Assembly: GCA_037200125.1 (NCBI GenBank)
Contig: JBBCGS010000004.1
Coordinates: 248,001 to 312,000 of the forward strand
Direction: 5' to 3'
DNA length: 64,000 bases
DNA from: JADGHX01 sp037200125
GTDB lineage: Bacteria; Pseudomonadota; Gammaproteobacteria; Steroidobacterales; Steroidobacteraceae
The notes beneath the pieces are model-generated. The model was given only the letters and a program-made list of their open reading frames with translations, had not been told where the DNA came from and made no database searches. Every line of letters begins with the position of its first letter. The stretch's first letter is position 1. Both the position numbers and the translations under genes were made by a program. Shown here piece by piece: positions 14,985 through 24,096 of the stretch.

Positions 14985-17900
14985 TTGTCTATTCACGTCG
15001 CGCTCAATCACGTCACGCACTACCGCTACGACCGGCGCGTGGCGCTGGGTCCCCAGGTGATCCGGCTCCGGCCGGCGCCGCATTCGCGTACGCGAATCCT
15101 GTCGTATTCGATGAAGGTCACGCCCGCCAAACACTTCGTCAATTGGCAGCAGGATCCGCAGTCGAACTACCTCGCGCGGCTCGTCTTCCCCGACAAGACG
15201 GAAGAGCTGCGAATCGAAGTGGACATCGTGGCCGAAATGGCCGTGCTGAATCCGTTCGATTTCTTCCTCGAGCCGTACGCGAACAAGTACCCGTTCAAGT
15301 ACGAGGAGACGGAGCGGCGCGAGCTCGCCCCATACCTGATCGCGCAGCCGCTCACGCCGCGCTTCGCGGACTACCTCGACAACATCTCGCGCAAGGAAGT
15401 CGTCACGATCGACTTCCTCGTCGAGCTGAACATGCGGCTGTCGCGCGACATCCGCTATCTCATTCGCATGGAACCCGGCGTGCAGACGCCGGAAGAAACG
15501 CTCACCAATGCGTCCGGGTCGTGTCGCGACTCGGGGTGGCTGCTCGTGCAGCTGATGCGGCATCTCGGGCTTGCCGCGCGCTTCGTGTCGGGCTATCTGA
15601 TCCAGCTCGTCGCGGATGTGAAGTCGCTGGACGGCCCTTCGGGACCGACCGAGGATTTCACCGACCTGCATGCGTGGTGCGAGGTGTATCTGCCCGGCGC
15701 GGGCTGGATCGGCCTCGACCCGACCTCCGGCCTGCTGGCCGGCGAAGGCCACATTCCGCTCGCGTGCACGCCGGAGCCTTCGAGCGCGGCGCCGATCTCG
15801 GGCGAAGTGGAAGAGAGCAAGGTCGAGTTCGAGCATTCCATGAGCGTGTCGCGCGTTTGGGAAGCGCCGCGCGTCACCAAGCCTTACACCGAAGAGCAGT
15901 GGCAGCAGATCCACCGCATGGGCCACGAGATCGACGCGGACCTCTCCGCGCTCGACGTGCGCCTCACGATGGGCGGCGAGCCCACCTTCGTGGCTCTCGA
16001 CGATCCGGACGGCCCGGAGTGGAACACGGCCGCGATGGGCCCGACCAAGCGCCTGCTCGCGGCGAACCTCTATCGCCGGCTCAAGGAGAAATACGCGCCG
16101 ACGGGTCTTACGCACTTCGGCCAGGGCAAGTGGTACCCGGGCGAGCCACTGCCCCGCTGGTCGCTCAACTGCTTCTGGCGCAAGGACGGGCAGCCGATCT
16201 GGCAGAACCCGGCCCTGATCGCCGACGAAAGCATCAAGGCCGATATCGATGCCGCGACCGCGCAGCGATTCCTCGCATCCGTCGCGATGTTCCTCGGTCT
16301 CTCCCCCGCCTTCGTGTTCGGCGCGTACGAAGATGCGTTCTACTACCTCTGGCGCGAGAGGCGGCTGCCATCGAACGTCGATCCGTTCGAATCGAACCTG
16401 GAAGACGCGATCGAGCGCGAACGGCTCGCGAAGGTGTTCGACCAGGGGCTCGATACGGCGGTGGGCTATGTTTTCCCGGTCGCGCGCACGGTCGGCGGCC
16501 AGCGTTGGGAAACCGGTCCATGGTTCCTTCGTCGGGAACGCTGCTATCTGATTCCGGGCGACTCGGCTCTCGGCTTCCGGTTGCCGCTGGATTCGATGCC
16601 TTGGGTCGCGCCGGCCGATTATCCGTATGTTCATTCGCCCGATCCGACGCAGGCGTTCCCGCCGCTGCCGCAGGCTGCGGCGATCCGCCGCCAGTTGAGC
16701 GATTTCGACCGGTCCGCCGCGGATCCGGACGCGCTGGCTCGTGCACAGGCGGAGGCCGAAAAAATCTGGCGCGAAGAGATCGCGCGCGCCCGCGGCGATG
16801 TCGTCGGCCCCGACGCCAAGAAGAAGGACCGCTTGCGGCAGCCACCGCGAGATCTTTCGCAGCCGCGCGCGCCGATTCCGCAGGAGTCGGCGAACTGGAT
16901 CACCCGCACGGCCATGTGCGCCGAACCGCGCGACGGCGTGCTCTACGTCTTCATGCCGCCGGCGAATCGTCTCGAGGACTACCTCGAGCTGGTCGCCGCC
17001 GTCGAAGCCGCCGCCGACGCGCTCGATCAGCCGGTGGTGATCGAAGGCTACGAGCCGCCGCGCGATCCGCGCCTGAAATCCTTCCGCGTGACGCCGGATC
17101 CCGGTGTCATCGAAGTGAACATTCATCCGTCGGAGAGCTGGGAAGAGCTGAGCGATCGCACGGAGCATCTGTACGAATCCGCGCGCCAGTCACGGCTCAT
17201 CGCCGAGAAGTTCATGATCGACGGCCGTCACACCGGCACCGGTGGCGGCAATCATTTCGTGCTCGGTGGCGCGACGACGCCGGACTCGCCGTTCCTGCGA
17301 CGGCCGGACCTGCTGCGCAGCCTGCTCGCGTACTGGCACAACCATCCGTCGCTGTCTTACCTGTTTTCAGGCCTTTTCATCGGTCCGACCTCGCAGGCGC
17401 CGCGTACCGACGAAGCGCGCAACGACTCGCTCTACGAGCTGGAAATCGCGTTCAAGCAGATGCCGCCGCTCGGCCACGAGTCGCCGCCGTGGTTCGTCGA
17501 CCGGCTGTTCCGCAATCTGCTCATCGACGTGACGGGCAATACGCATCGCGCCGAGTTCTGCATCGACAAGCTGTACTCACCCGATGGCCCGACGGGCCGG
17601 CTCGGATTGCTCGAACTGCGAGCGTTCGAGATGCCGCCGCATGCGCGCATGAGCCTCACGCAGCAGCTGCTGCTTCGCTCCCTCGTCGCACGGTTCTGGC
17701 GAACGCCTTATGTGCCGGAGCGCCTCGCGCGATGGGGCACCGAATTGCACGATCGCTTCATGCTCCCGTACTTCATCGAGCAGGATTTCGCCGACGTTCT
17801 CGAGGAACAGCACGCGGCCGGATACGCGCTCCAGCAGGAGTGGTTCGCGCCGCACTTCGAGTTCCGCTTCCCCAAGCACGGTGAGTTTGCAACGCGTGGC

Positions 17901-18407
17901 ATCGAAGTCGAGCTGCGCCACGCGCTCGAGCCCTGGCACGTGATGGGCGAGGAAGGCGCGGCGGGCGGCGCCGTACGCTACGTCGACTCCTCGGTGGAGA
18001 GGCTGCAGGTGAAAGCGACCGGCCTTGCGCCGGATCGCTACGCGCTCACCTGCAATGGGCGAATCATCCCATTGCGTCCGACGGGGCGTGTCGGAGAATA
18101 CGTTGGGGGTGTCCGCTATCGCGCGTGGGCGCCGCCGTCGGCGCTCCACCCGAGCATCGGGGTGCAGGCGCCACTGACGTTCGATCTGGTCGACACGTGG
18201 TCGGAGCGATCCCTCGGGGGCTGCCAGTATCACGTCATGCATCCGGGAGGCCGCAGCTACGCGACGTTCCCTGTCAATGCGTTCGAGTCCGAAAGCCGCC
18301 GCCTCGCGCGATTCTTTAGAATGGGCCACACACCGGGAGGCCTCACCCCGGCGCCAGAGGCGCCGAGTCAGGAGTTTCCGTTCACGTTAGATCTGCGCAG
18401 AGGATGA
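14985..18407 (+). CDS. Transglutaminase-like protein with DUF2126 domain
   Basis: A 1140-residue protein starting at a TTG (14985) preceded by GGAGAGG; this start gives the conserved opening SIHVALNHVTHYRYDR. An N-terminal transglutaminase-associated beta domain is followed by the transglutaminase core at about 165-290, with Cys in NASGSCRDSGWLL, His in DLHAWCEVYLPGAGW and Asp in GLDPTSG. The remaining two thirds is DUF2126 (COG4196), with MGGEPTFVALDDP and GTGGGNHFVLGG. In published genome-context work these proteins form a conserved set with circularly permuted ATP-grasp and alpha-E proteins, predicted to make or modify a peptide. The next gene follows after 7 bases, so this heads an operon of three. 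Confidence 0.93.
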   Translation: MSIHVALNHVTHYRYDRRVALGPQVIRLRPAPHSRTRILSYSMKVTPAKHFVNWQQDPQSNYLARLVFPDKTEELRIEVDIVAEMAVLNPFDFFLEPYANKYPFKYEETERRELAPYLIAQPLTPRFADYLDNISRKEVVTIDFLVELNMRLSRDIRYLIRMEPGVQTPEETLTNASGSCRDSGWLLVQLMRHLGLAARFVSGYLIQLVADVKSLDGPSGPTEDFTDLHAWCEVYLPGAGWIGLDPTSGLLAGEGHIPLACTPEPSSAAPISGEVEESKVEFEHSMSVSRVWEAPRVTKPYTEEQWQQIHRMGHEIDADLSALDVRLTMGGEPTFVALDDPDGPEWNTAAMGPTKRLLAANLYRRLKEKYAPTGLTHFGQGKWYPGEPLPRWSLNCFWRKDGQPIWQNPALIADESIKADIDAATAQRFLASVAMFLGLSPAFVFGAYEDAFYYLWRERRLPSNVDPFESNLEDAIERERLAKVFDQGLDTAVGYVFPVARTVGGQRWETGPWFLRRERCYLIPGDSALGFRLPLDSMPWVAPADYPYVHSPDPTQAFPPLPQAAAIRRQLSDFDRSAADPDALARAQAEAEKIWREEIARARGDVVGPDAKKKDRLRQPPRDLSQPRAPIPQESANWITRTAMCAEPRDGVLYVFMPPANRLEDYLELVAAVEAAADALDQPVVIEGYEPPRDPRLKSFRVTPDPGVIEVNIHPSESWEELSDRTEHLYESARQSRLIAEKFMIDGRHTGTGGGNHFVLGGATTPDSPFLRRPDLLRSLLAYWHNHPSLSYLFSGLFIGPTSQAPRTDEARNDSLYELEIAFKQMPPLGHESPPWFVDRLFRNLLIDVTGNTHRAEFCIDKLYSPDGPTGRLGLLELRAFEMPPHARMSLTQQLLLRSLVARFWRTPYVPERLARWGTELHDRFMLPYFIEQDFADVLEEQHAAGYALQQEWFAPHFEFRFPKHGEFATRGIEVELRHALEPWHVMGEEGAAGGAVRYVDSSVERLQVKATGLAPDRYALTCNGRIIPLRPTGRVGEYVGGVRYRAWAPPSALHPSIGVQAPLTFDLVDTWSERSLGGCQYHVMHPGGRSYATFPVNAFESESRRLARFFRMGHTPGGLTPAPEAPSQEFPFTLDLRRG

Positions 18408-18414
18408 GACTCCA

Positions 18415-20874
18415 ATGCCCGCTGGGGCCAAATCCGAGGGTTGCCTCGCGACTTACGTCGCCGATGCCCGTCGCTACGACGAGCTGCTCGACGAGAAAGG
18501 CGCCGTGCGTCAGCACTGGAAGCCGCTCATCGAGCGCGTCGCCGCGGGCGACGGCACGGGCGCGGGTCGGCGTGGCCTCGAGCTCACCCGGCGGCTCATC
18601 ATCGAAAACGGCGTCACTTACAACGTGTACGCCGATCCGCAGGGCGCGGATCGACCGTGGGGCCTCGACCCGCTGCCGCTGGTCCTCACCGCCGGGGAGT
18701 GGGCCGAAATCGAAGCGGGTGTCGAGCAGCGCGTGCAGGTGCTCGATGCGCTGATGGCCGATCTCTACGGCCCGCAGAGACTGCTGGCCGAAGGAGTCGT
18801 GCCGACGGAGCTCGCGTTCGGGCATCCGAACTTTCTATGGCCGTGCCACGGCATCAAGCCGAAAGACGGCAACTGGATCCACATCTACGCCGCGGATCTC
18901 GCGCGCGCCCCCGACGGCAAATGGTGGCTGCTCTCCGATCGCACGCAGGCCCCGTCCGGCGCGGGCTATGCGCTCGAGAATCGCGAGATCGTCGAGCAGG
19001 TGCTGCCCGATTCCATTCGCGATCTCGGCGTTCGGCGCGTGCGGGGCTTCTTCGGCAACGTGCGGCAGCGACTGCTCGCCGGCGCCACTGTGGATCCGGA
19101 CGAAAAGCCGCTCGCCGTGCTGCTCACGCCGGGGCCGTTCAACGAAACGTATTTCGAGCACGCGTATCTCGCGGGCCAGCTCGGCCTGCCGCTCGCGGAA
19201 GGCACCGATCTCACCGTTCGCGGCGAGACGGTCTACCTCAAGACGCTCGGCGGGCTGCGCCGGGTGCACGCGATCCTGCGCCGGCTCGATGATGACTTCT
19301 GCGACCCCGTGGAGCTGCGCAGTGATTCCGCGCTGGGCGTGCCGGGCCTGCTCGGTGCCGTACGCGCGGGCCGTGTGGTCGTCGCGAACGCGCTAGGCAC
19401 CGGCGTGTTGGAGTCGGCGGCGTGGCTGGGCTTCCTGCCGGGGATCTCGAAACGCCTGCTTGGAGAGGACTTGAAGCTGCCGGCGGTGGCGACCTGGTGG
19501 TGTGGCGAGCCGCCTGCGCTTGAATATGTGTTGAGCCATCTCGACGAGTTGGTCATCAAGCCCGCTTATCCGAATCAGCACTTCGAGCCGGCGTTCGGGC
19601 GGCATCTCACGGCCGAAGCACGCGCGGCGTTGATCGCGCGTCTTCATGCCCGGCCTTATGCGTATGTCGCGCAGGAACATCTGGCACTTTCCCAGGCGCC
19701 GGTGTGGAGGCAGAACGGCTCGCTCGGGTTGTCGGCGAAGGCGCTTTCGATTCGTGTGTATGCCGTCGCGACTGACGAAGGCTTTCGTGTGATGCCGGGC
19801 GGGCTGGCTCGTGTTGCCACCGATGCGGCGGTCGACGTCGTTTCCACTCAGCGCGGCGGCGGCAGCAAGGACATCTGGGTGCTTGCGGGCAAACCCGCCG
19901 ATGAATCCCCCGAACCCGTCCACGCTTCGCCCGCGCTCGTGCGCCAGGACGACATTCCCTCGCGCGTCGTCGAGAACCTTTTCTGGCTGGGCCGCTACGC
20001 CGTTCGCTGCGAAGACAAGACGCGGCTCGTTCGCAGCACGCTGGCGGTGCGCGTTGATGCGAGCGTGTGGCGGATCGCGGTGAAATTCTGTCGTGACCTC
20101 GGTTTTGTCGGCGCGACGCTCGACCCTTCCGAGAGCCTGCGCGACGATCGCAATCCGCTCGGCGTCGTGGCCGACGTCAAGCGCATGGCGTGGTGCGCTT
20201 CGCAGGTTCGAAGCAGGCTTTCGGGCAGCTACTGGCGCGTGGTGCTGGATCTGCAGCGCCAGCTGCAACGCGCGTCCATCGCGCGCGGCGAGCCGCGTGA
20301 GGCGCTGGACCGGCTGATCCTCGCGCTGTCCGCGCTCGCCGGATTCGCGTTCGATGACATGACGCATGACGAAGGCTGGCGCCTGATGCGCATCGGCCGG
20401 CGTCTGGAGCGATTGCAGTTTCTCGCCACGTTGCTTGCGCAATATCTCGAGACACCGAAGGCGGCGCGTTCGAACGGCGTCGAATGGTTGCTCGAAGCGT
20501 GCGACAGCGTCGTCATCTATCGCGCGCGTTACGTCGCCGCGCCTCGGCTCGGGCCCACGCTCGATCTGCTGATTCGCGACATTCAGCATCCGCGCGCGCT
20601 GGCGTTCCAGTGCGAAGCCATCGGGCGGGATCTCGCGAGCCTGTCGACTTCGCTGGGCGGGCAATCGGTGGAAGGGCTTGGCAATGCCGTGCCCTATCTC
20701 GACGACGCGGCGTTATTCGCGCTCGAAGCCGAAACCGCCGATGCCGCGGAGGAGCGCCTGCAACTCGCGCATCAGCTTCGCGGGCTCGTGCTGGCCGCCG
20801 CGCAGCTTTCGGACCGCGTGTCGATGCGCCATTTCTCGCACACCGGCGCGGACGCCCGCGCTCTCGCCACCTGA
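18415..20874 (+). CDS. Circularly permuted ATP-grasp - alpha-E fusion protein
   Basis: An 819-residue fusion. The first part (about 60-470) is the circularly permuted ATP-grasp domain (DUF404/DUF407, COG2308), with PHTEL-type ligase features such as HPNFLWPCHGI, GYALENREIVEQVLP and LAVLLTPGPFNETYFEHAYLA. The second part (about 500-810) is the all-helical alpha-E domain (DUF403, COG2307), beginning SRVVENLFWLGRYAVRCED. In many genomes these are two genes; here they are one chain. The ATP-grasp half is predicted to form amide bonds using acyl-phosphate chemistry. It is packed between two transglutaminase genes (7 and 9 bases), strongly suggesting one transcript and one pathway; the product is unknown. 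Confidence 0.93.
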   Translation: MPAGAKSEGCLATYVADARRYDELLDEKGAVRQHWKPLIERVAAGDGTGAGRRGLELTRRLIIENGVTYNVYADPQGADRPWGLDPLPLVLTAGEWAEIEAGVEQRVQVLDALMADLYGPQRLLAEGVVPTELAFGHPNFLWPCHGIKPKDGNWIHIYAADLARAPDGKWWLLSDRTQAPSGAGYALENREIVEQVLPDSIRDLGVRRVRGFFGNVRQRLLAGATVDPDEKPLAVLLTPGPFNETYFEHAYLAGQLGLPLAEGTDLTVRGETVYLKTLGGLRRVHAILRRLDDDFCDPVELRSDSALGVPGLLGAVRAGRVVVANALGTGVLESAAWLGFLPGISKRLLGEDLKLPAVATWWCGEPPALEYVLSHLDELVIKPAYPNQHFEPAFGRHLTAEARAALIARLHARPYAYVAQEHLALSQAPVWRQNGSLGLSAKALSIRVYAVATDEGFRVMPGGLARVATDAAVDVVSTQRGGGSKDIWVLAGKPADESPEPVHASPALVRQDDIPSRVVENLFWLGRYAVRCEDKTRLVRSTLAVRVDASVWRIAVKFCRDLGFVGATLDPSESLRDDRNPLGVVADVKRMAWCASQVRSRLSGSYWRVVLDLQRQLQRASIARGEPREALDRLILALSALAGFAFDDMTHDEGWRLMRIGRRLERLQFLATLLAQYLETPKAARSNGVEWLLEACDSVVIYRARYVAAPRLGPTLDLLIRDIQHPRALAFQCEAIGRDLASLSTSLGGQSVEGLGNAVPYLDDAALFALEAETADAAEERLQLAHQLRGLVLAAAQLSDRVSMRHFSHTGADARALAT

Positions 20875-20883
20875 GCGCCCCGC

Positions 20884-21834
20884 ATGCGATATCGCGTAAG
20901 ACACGAAACGGCGTACGCATACGGGAGCGACGTGGTGCATTCCCACCAGCTCCTGCACCTCGTGCCGCGGCCCTCGCCGTTCCAGGAATGCGAGGATCAC
21001 TCCATCGAAATCTCGCCGATCAACTACCGGCGGCGTGACGAGATGGATGCCTTCGGCAACATCGTCACTCGCATCGAGATCGAGAGCGCGCATCGCCATC
21101 TCGATGTTTCGGCGGAGATGGAAGTGGAAGTGCACGCGCGGCCCGCGGTGGCGTCCGCGCACACCGAGCGATGGGAAGACGTTCACAGCAGTCTTTCCTA
21201 CAAGAGCGGCCGCTGGCCCGCGCGCGAGGTGTTGGAGGCTTCGCGCTTCCGGCACGAATCCCCGTACATCCGTGTGAAGCAGGCGTTCGACGATTACGGC
21301 GCGGAATGTTTCCCGCCGGGCCGGCCGGTGCTCGCGTGCGCGGAAGCGTTGATGCAGAAGATCCATCGCGAGCTGAAGTATTCGCCTGGTGACACGAACA
21401 TCGCCACGCCGCTCTCGGAGGTTCTGGAGAATCGACGCGGCGTGTGTCAGGACTTCGCGCACCTCATGATCGCGTGCATCCGCTCGCGCGGGCTCGCCGC
21501 ACGCTACGTCAGCGGCTACATCCGCCTGCGCCCGGCCATTCCCTCGGCGGATTGCGGCGAGGGCGATCCCGCAAGGCTCGCCGTGCAACCCGCGCGCTCG
21601 CCGGAACCGCAGCTCGATTGGGTTGGCGCTGGCGCGTCGCATGCGTGGGTGTCGGTGTTTAGCCCGCCGTTCGGCTGGCTGGAGCTCGATCCCACCAACA
21701 ATGTGCATGTCGGCACCGATCACATCGGCATTGCCTTGGGCCGCGACTTCGGAGACGTGTCACCGTTGCGCGGCGTGATACTCGGGGGCGGCTCGCACAG
21801 CCTTTCGGTTTCCGTCACGGTCGAGCCGCTTTAA
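20884..21834 (+). CDS. Transglutaminase family protein
   Basis: A 316-residue cytoplasmic protein with the short beta domain MRYRVRHETAYAYG at the N-terminus and a transglutaminase core at about 155-280. The catalytic triad is visible: Cys in NRRGVCQDFAHLM, His in GAGASHAWVSVF and Asp in WLELDPTNN. Family members act as peptidases or amide-bond transferases. It is the third gene of the ATP-grasp/alpha-E cluster, starting 9 bases after the fusion gene, and ends before a hairpin shared with the convergent gene. Confidence 0.92.
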   Translation: MRYRVRHETAYAYGSDVVHSHQLLHLVPRPSPFQECEDHSIEISPINYRRRDEMDAFGNIVTRIEIESAHRHLDVSAEMEVEVHARPAVASAHTERWEDVHSSLSYKSGRWPAREVLEASRFRHESPYIRVKQAFDDYGAECFPPGRPVLACAEALMQKIHRELKYSPGDTNIATPLSEVLENRRGVCQDFAHLMIACIRSRGLAARYVSGYIRLRPAIPSADCGEGDPARLAVQPARSPEPQLDWVGAGASHAWVSVFSPPFGWLELDPTNNVHVGTDHIGIALGRDFGDVSPLRGVILGGGSHSLSVSVTVEPL

Positions 21835-21851
21835 CGAAGGTCTGAAGAACC

Positions 21852-21908
21852 TCTCTGAAATCGCTTGCGCGCCCCGGCTTCCTGATGCCCCCAGGGCGAT
21901 TTCAGAGA
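21852..21908. terminator. Hairpin between convergent transglutaminase genes
   Basis: TCTCTGAAATCGC (21852-21864) pairs perfectly with GCGATTTCAGAGA (21896-21908), a 13-bp stem with a 31-base GC-rich loop. It lies midway between two convergent stops (21834 on + and 21928 on -), the right place for a bidirectional terminator. There is no clear T-run, so termination strength is uncertain. Confidence 0.6.
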
Positions 21909-21927
21909 AGCTTTCCTTAGCGTCGCG

Positions 21928-22806
21928 CTACTCCGTCGTCACCGTTACTTCGACGGCGATTGATATGAAGTCGTCGGGATTTCCGGTGTACGTGCCGGCG
22001 AGCGGCATGGCCTGCGAAGCGTCGCGTGCCACGGCCACCCGGATGAGGTTACGGCCGCCGATCAGCGCATTCGTCGGGTCGTATTCCACCCAGCCAGCGC
22101 CAGGAAGGAATATTTGCGCCCATGCGTGCGTCGCGCCGCTTCCCACCATGCCTCCGGCAGCGCCGATCAGGCTCTCGTCATAGAGATAGCCGGAGACGAA
22201 GCGTGCGGCGAGGCCGAGGCTGCGCGCCGCTTCCATCATGAACAGCGCGAAGTCGCGACAGGTTCCGCTGCCGAGCGAGAGCGTTTCGAGCGGCGTCTGT
22301 ACGCCCTCCGCGTCGCGCTCGGCGTACTCGAACTGCTCCTTGATGCCAGCCGTAATCGCCCAGAGCACGTCGAGCGTTCGTCCGCTCCGGGTCCGCGCGA
22401 GCATTTCTTTCGCCCAGGCATCGACCTTGTGTTCGGGGTCGGGGTAGTGATGGTCCTTGGTGCGGCTCAGGTCCGCCACGTCTTCAGCCGAATAGCTGAA
22501 CGGGAGCTTGTCCGCGTAAGGCTCGACAGTGATCTCGCGCCCGCCGGCCGGAAAATGCTCGGCGCGGAACGAGGATTCGAACACGAGTGACGCGGCCTCT
22601 TTCGCAAAGGTGGCGATCGCGATGGAGTTGCCGAACACATCGTGTATCCAGCGCATGCCGCTCGCGGGCGGCGTGATGGCGAGCGCGGTATCGATGAGCC
22701 GCAGGTCGTGGCTGTCGCGCGGGCGGGACATCAGGCGATGCTCGCCGAACTGGACCGGCCGCTTGTAGCTGTAGGTCGTCTTGTGACGGACGTTGAGTAT
22801 CGTCAT
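21928..22806 (-). CDS. Transglutaminase family protein, facing the ATP-grasp cluster
   Basis: A 292-residue paralogue of the preceding protein: N-terminal LNVRHKTTYSYKRPVQFGEH, core with Cys in GSGTCRDFALFMM, His in GATHAWAQIFLPG and Asp in WVEYDPTN. All triad residues are intact. It is transcribed towards the three-gene cluster from its own promoter, 98 bases downstream of the fbp stop-to-start interval on the same strand; its proximity suggests a role in the same predicted peptide pathway. The overall identity to the + strand paralogue is low, so this is an old duplication. Confidence 0.92.
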   Translation of the reverse strand: MTILNVRHKTTYSYKRPVQFGEHRLMSRPRDSHDLRLIDTALAITPPASGMRWIHDVFGNSIAIATFAKEAASLVFESSFRAEHFPAGGREITVEPYADKLPFSYSAEDVADLSRTKDHHYPDPEHKVDAWAKEMLARTRSGRTLDVLWAITAGIKEQFEYAERDAEGVQTPLETLSLGSGTCRDFALFMMEAARSLGLAARFVSGYLYDESLIGAAGGMVGSGATHAWAQIFLPGAGWVEYDPTNALIGGRNLIRVAVARDASQAMPLAGTYTGNPDDFISIAVEVTVTTE

Positions 22807-22904
22807 GTGGGCTGGCCGACAGTGGAGGGGCGGGCGGAGCCGCCGGCCCCTCCACTAATTCCGCAAACCCGCCACGGTTCCGCTGAACCGCCGTGAAATT
22901 GGGC

Positions 22905-23915
22905 TCAGAGCTTCGAGACGACGTGATCCACTTCGTCGGCGCTGCCGAGGATGACCGGTACGCGCTGGTGGATCGCGGTGGGCTGCACGTCGAGAATGCG
23001 CTGTCCTGGTGCGGCGAGCGCCTTGCCGCCGGCCTGCTCCATCAGCATCGCCATCGGGTTCGCTTCGTACATGAGGCGCAGCTTGCCCTGCGGCGCCTTC
23101 TTCGTCGGCGGGTACATGAACACGCCGCCCTTCAGCAGGATGCGATGAACGTCCGCCACCATCGAGCCGACGTAGCGGCTGGAATAGCTCTGTTCCTGCG
23201 CCCAGTCGAGATACTTCTGATAGCCCTCCGGGAAGGTGCGACGGTTGCCTTCGTTCACCGAATAGCTCTTGCACGTCTTCGGCGTGCGCAGCCCGCGCTC
23301 GACCAGCATGAACGCGCCGATGGACGGGTCGAGCACGAACATGTCGACGCCATGGCCGACGGTGAGCATGAACACTGTGGATGATCCATACAGCACATAT
23401 CCGGCCGCAACTTGCTGGGCGCCGGGCTGGAGCAGCGAGGCGTGCGAATCCTTCGCGCGGCGATCATGCCGCAGGATGCTGAATATCGTGCCGACGCCGC
23501 CGCAGACGTCGAGGTTCGAGGAGCCGTCGAGTGGATCGAACAGCACGCAGTAGCGGCGATCCGAGCTCGCGTCCTCGCGGAGGATGACCGGCTCTTCGTT
23601 CTCTTCGGATGCGACGATGGCCACGCCATCGCGTCCGCCCAGCGTTCCGAGCAGCACTTCGTTCGCGATCACGTCGAGCTTCTGTTGCGTCTCGCCCTGC
23701 ACGTTCTGCGCGCCGGCCGTGCCGAGCACGTTCTCGAGGCGCGCGCGTCTTACTTTCGCTGCGATGATCTTCGAGGAGATCGACAGCGCCGACAGGATCC
23801 ACGACAGCGTGCCGGTGGCTTCGGGGAAGCTCGCCTGCTGCTGGAGGATGTGAGCCTGGAGGGAAACGATGGGCCCGACGGAGGGCACCGGCGGGAGAGC
23901 GGGATTCGCGGACAT
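22905..23915 (-). CDS. fbp: Class I fructose-1,6-bisphosphatase
   Basis: A 336-residue enzyme hydrolysing fructose 1,6-bisphosphate to fructose 6-phosphate in gluconeogenesis. The metal-binding signature FDPLDGSSNLDV is followed by GTIFSILRH; ASEENEEPV supplies the upstream acidic metal ligands, and the C-terminal QAGGKALAAPGQRIL motif is also conserved. Length matches the FBPase I family. It is followed by a transglutaminase gene on the same strand and preceded by a 180-base region with a short tandem repeat; no metabolic operon partner is present. Confidence 0.96.
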   Translation of the reverse strand: MSANPALPPVPSVGPIVSLQAHILQQQASFPEATGTLSWILSALSISSKIIAAKVRRARLENVLGTAGAQNVQGETQQKLDVIANEVLLGTLGGRDGVAIVASEENEEPVILREDASSDRRYCVLFDPLDGSSNLDVCGGVGTIFSILRHDRRAKDSHASLLQPGAQQVAAGYVLYGSSTVFMLTVGHGVDMFVLDPSIGAFMLVERGLRTPKTCKSYSVNEGNRRTFPEGYQKYLDWAQEQSYSSRYVGSMVADVHRILLKGGVFMYPPTKKAPQGKLRLMYEANPMAMLMEQAGGKALAAPGQRILDVQPTAIHQRVPVILGSADEVDHVVSKL

Positions 23916-23953
23916 GATGTCGGATGAGCCTTTTTATCGTGATGTTTGTGTTT

Positions 23954-23995
23954 CGGGGCTGCGCGCTCGGGGCTATGCGCCCGGGGCTGCGCGCC
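23954..23995. repeat. Three-copy 14-bp tandem repeat
   Basis: Units at 23954-23967, 23968-23981 and 23982-23995 read CGGGGCTGCGCGCT, CGGGGCTATGCGCC and CGGGGCTGCGCGCC. The array lies in the 180 bases between the fbp start (23915) and the yheS stop (24097), so it is in the fbp leader or promoter. Its significance is unknown. Confidence 0.6.
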
Positions 23996-24096
23996 CCGGC
24001 CGATTCAGCCTGATGATTCAACAGCCTGATTATGAAAAGCTCGTGGCGCGCGCCGGATGCTTCCGGGGTGCGAGCGTAGCCGGCCGGCGCGCGGAA

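Noticed and set aside
14622..17168. 848-codon open frame antisense to the transglutaminase/DUF2126 gene
   Set aside because: No recognisable protein blocks and composition typical of antisense frames; it also runs through the REP-like repeat and the promoter region.
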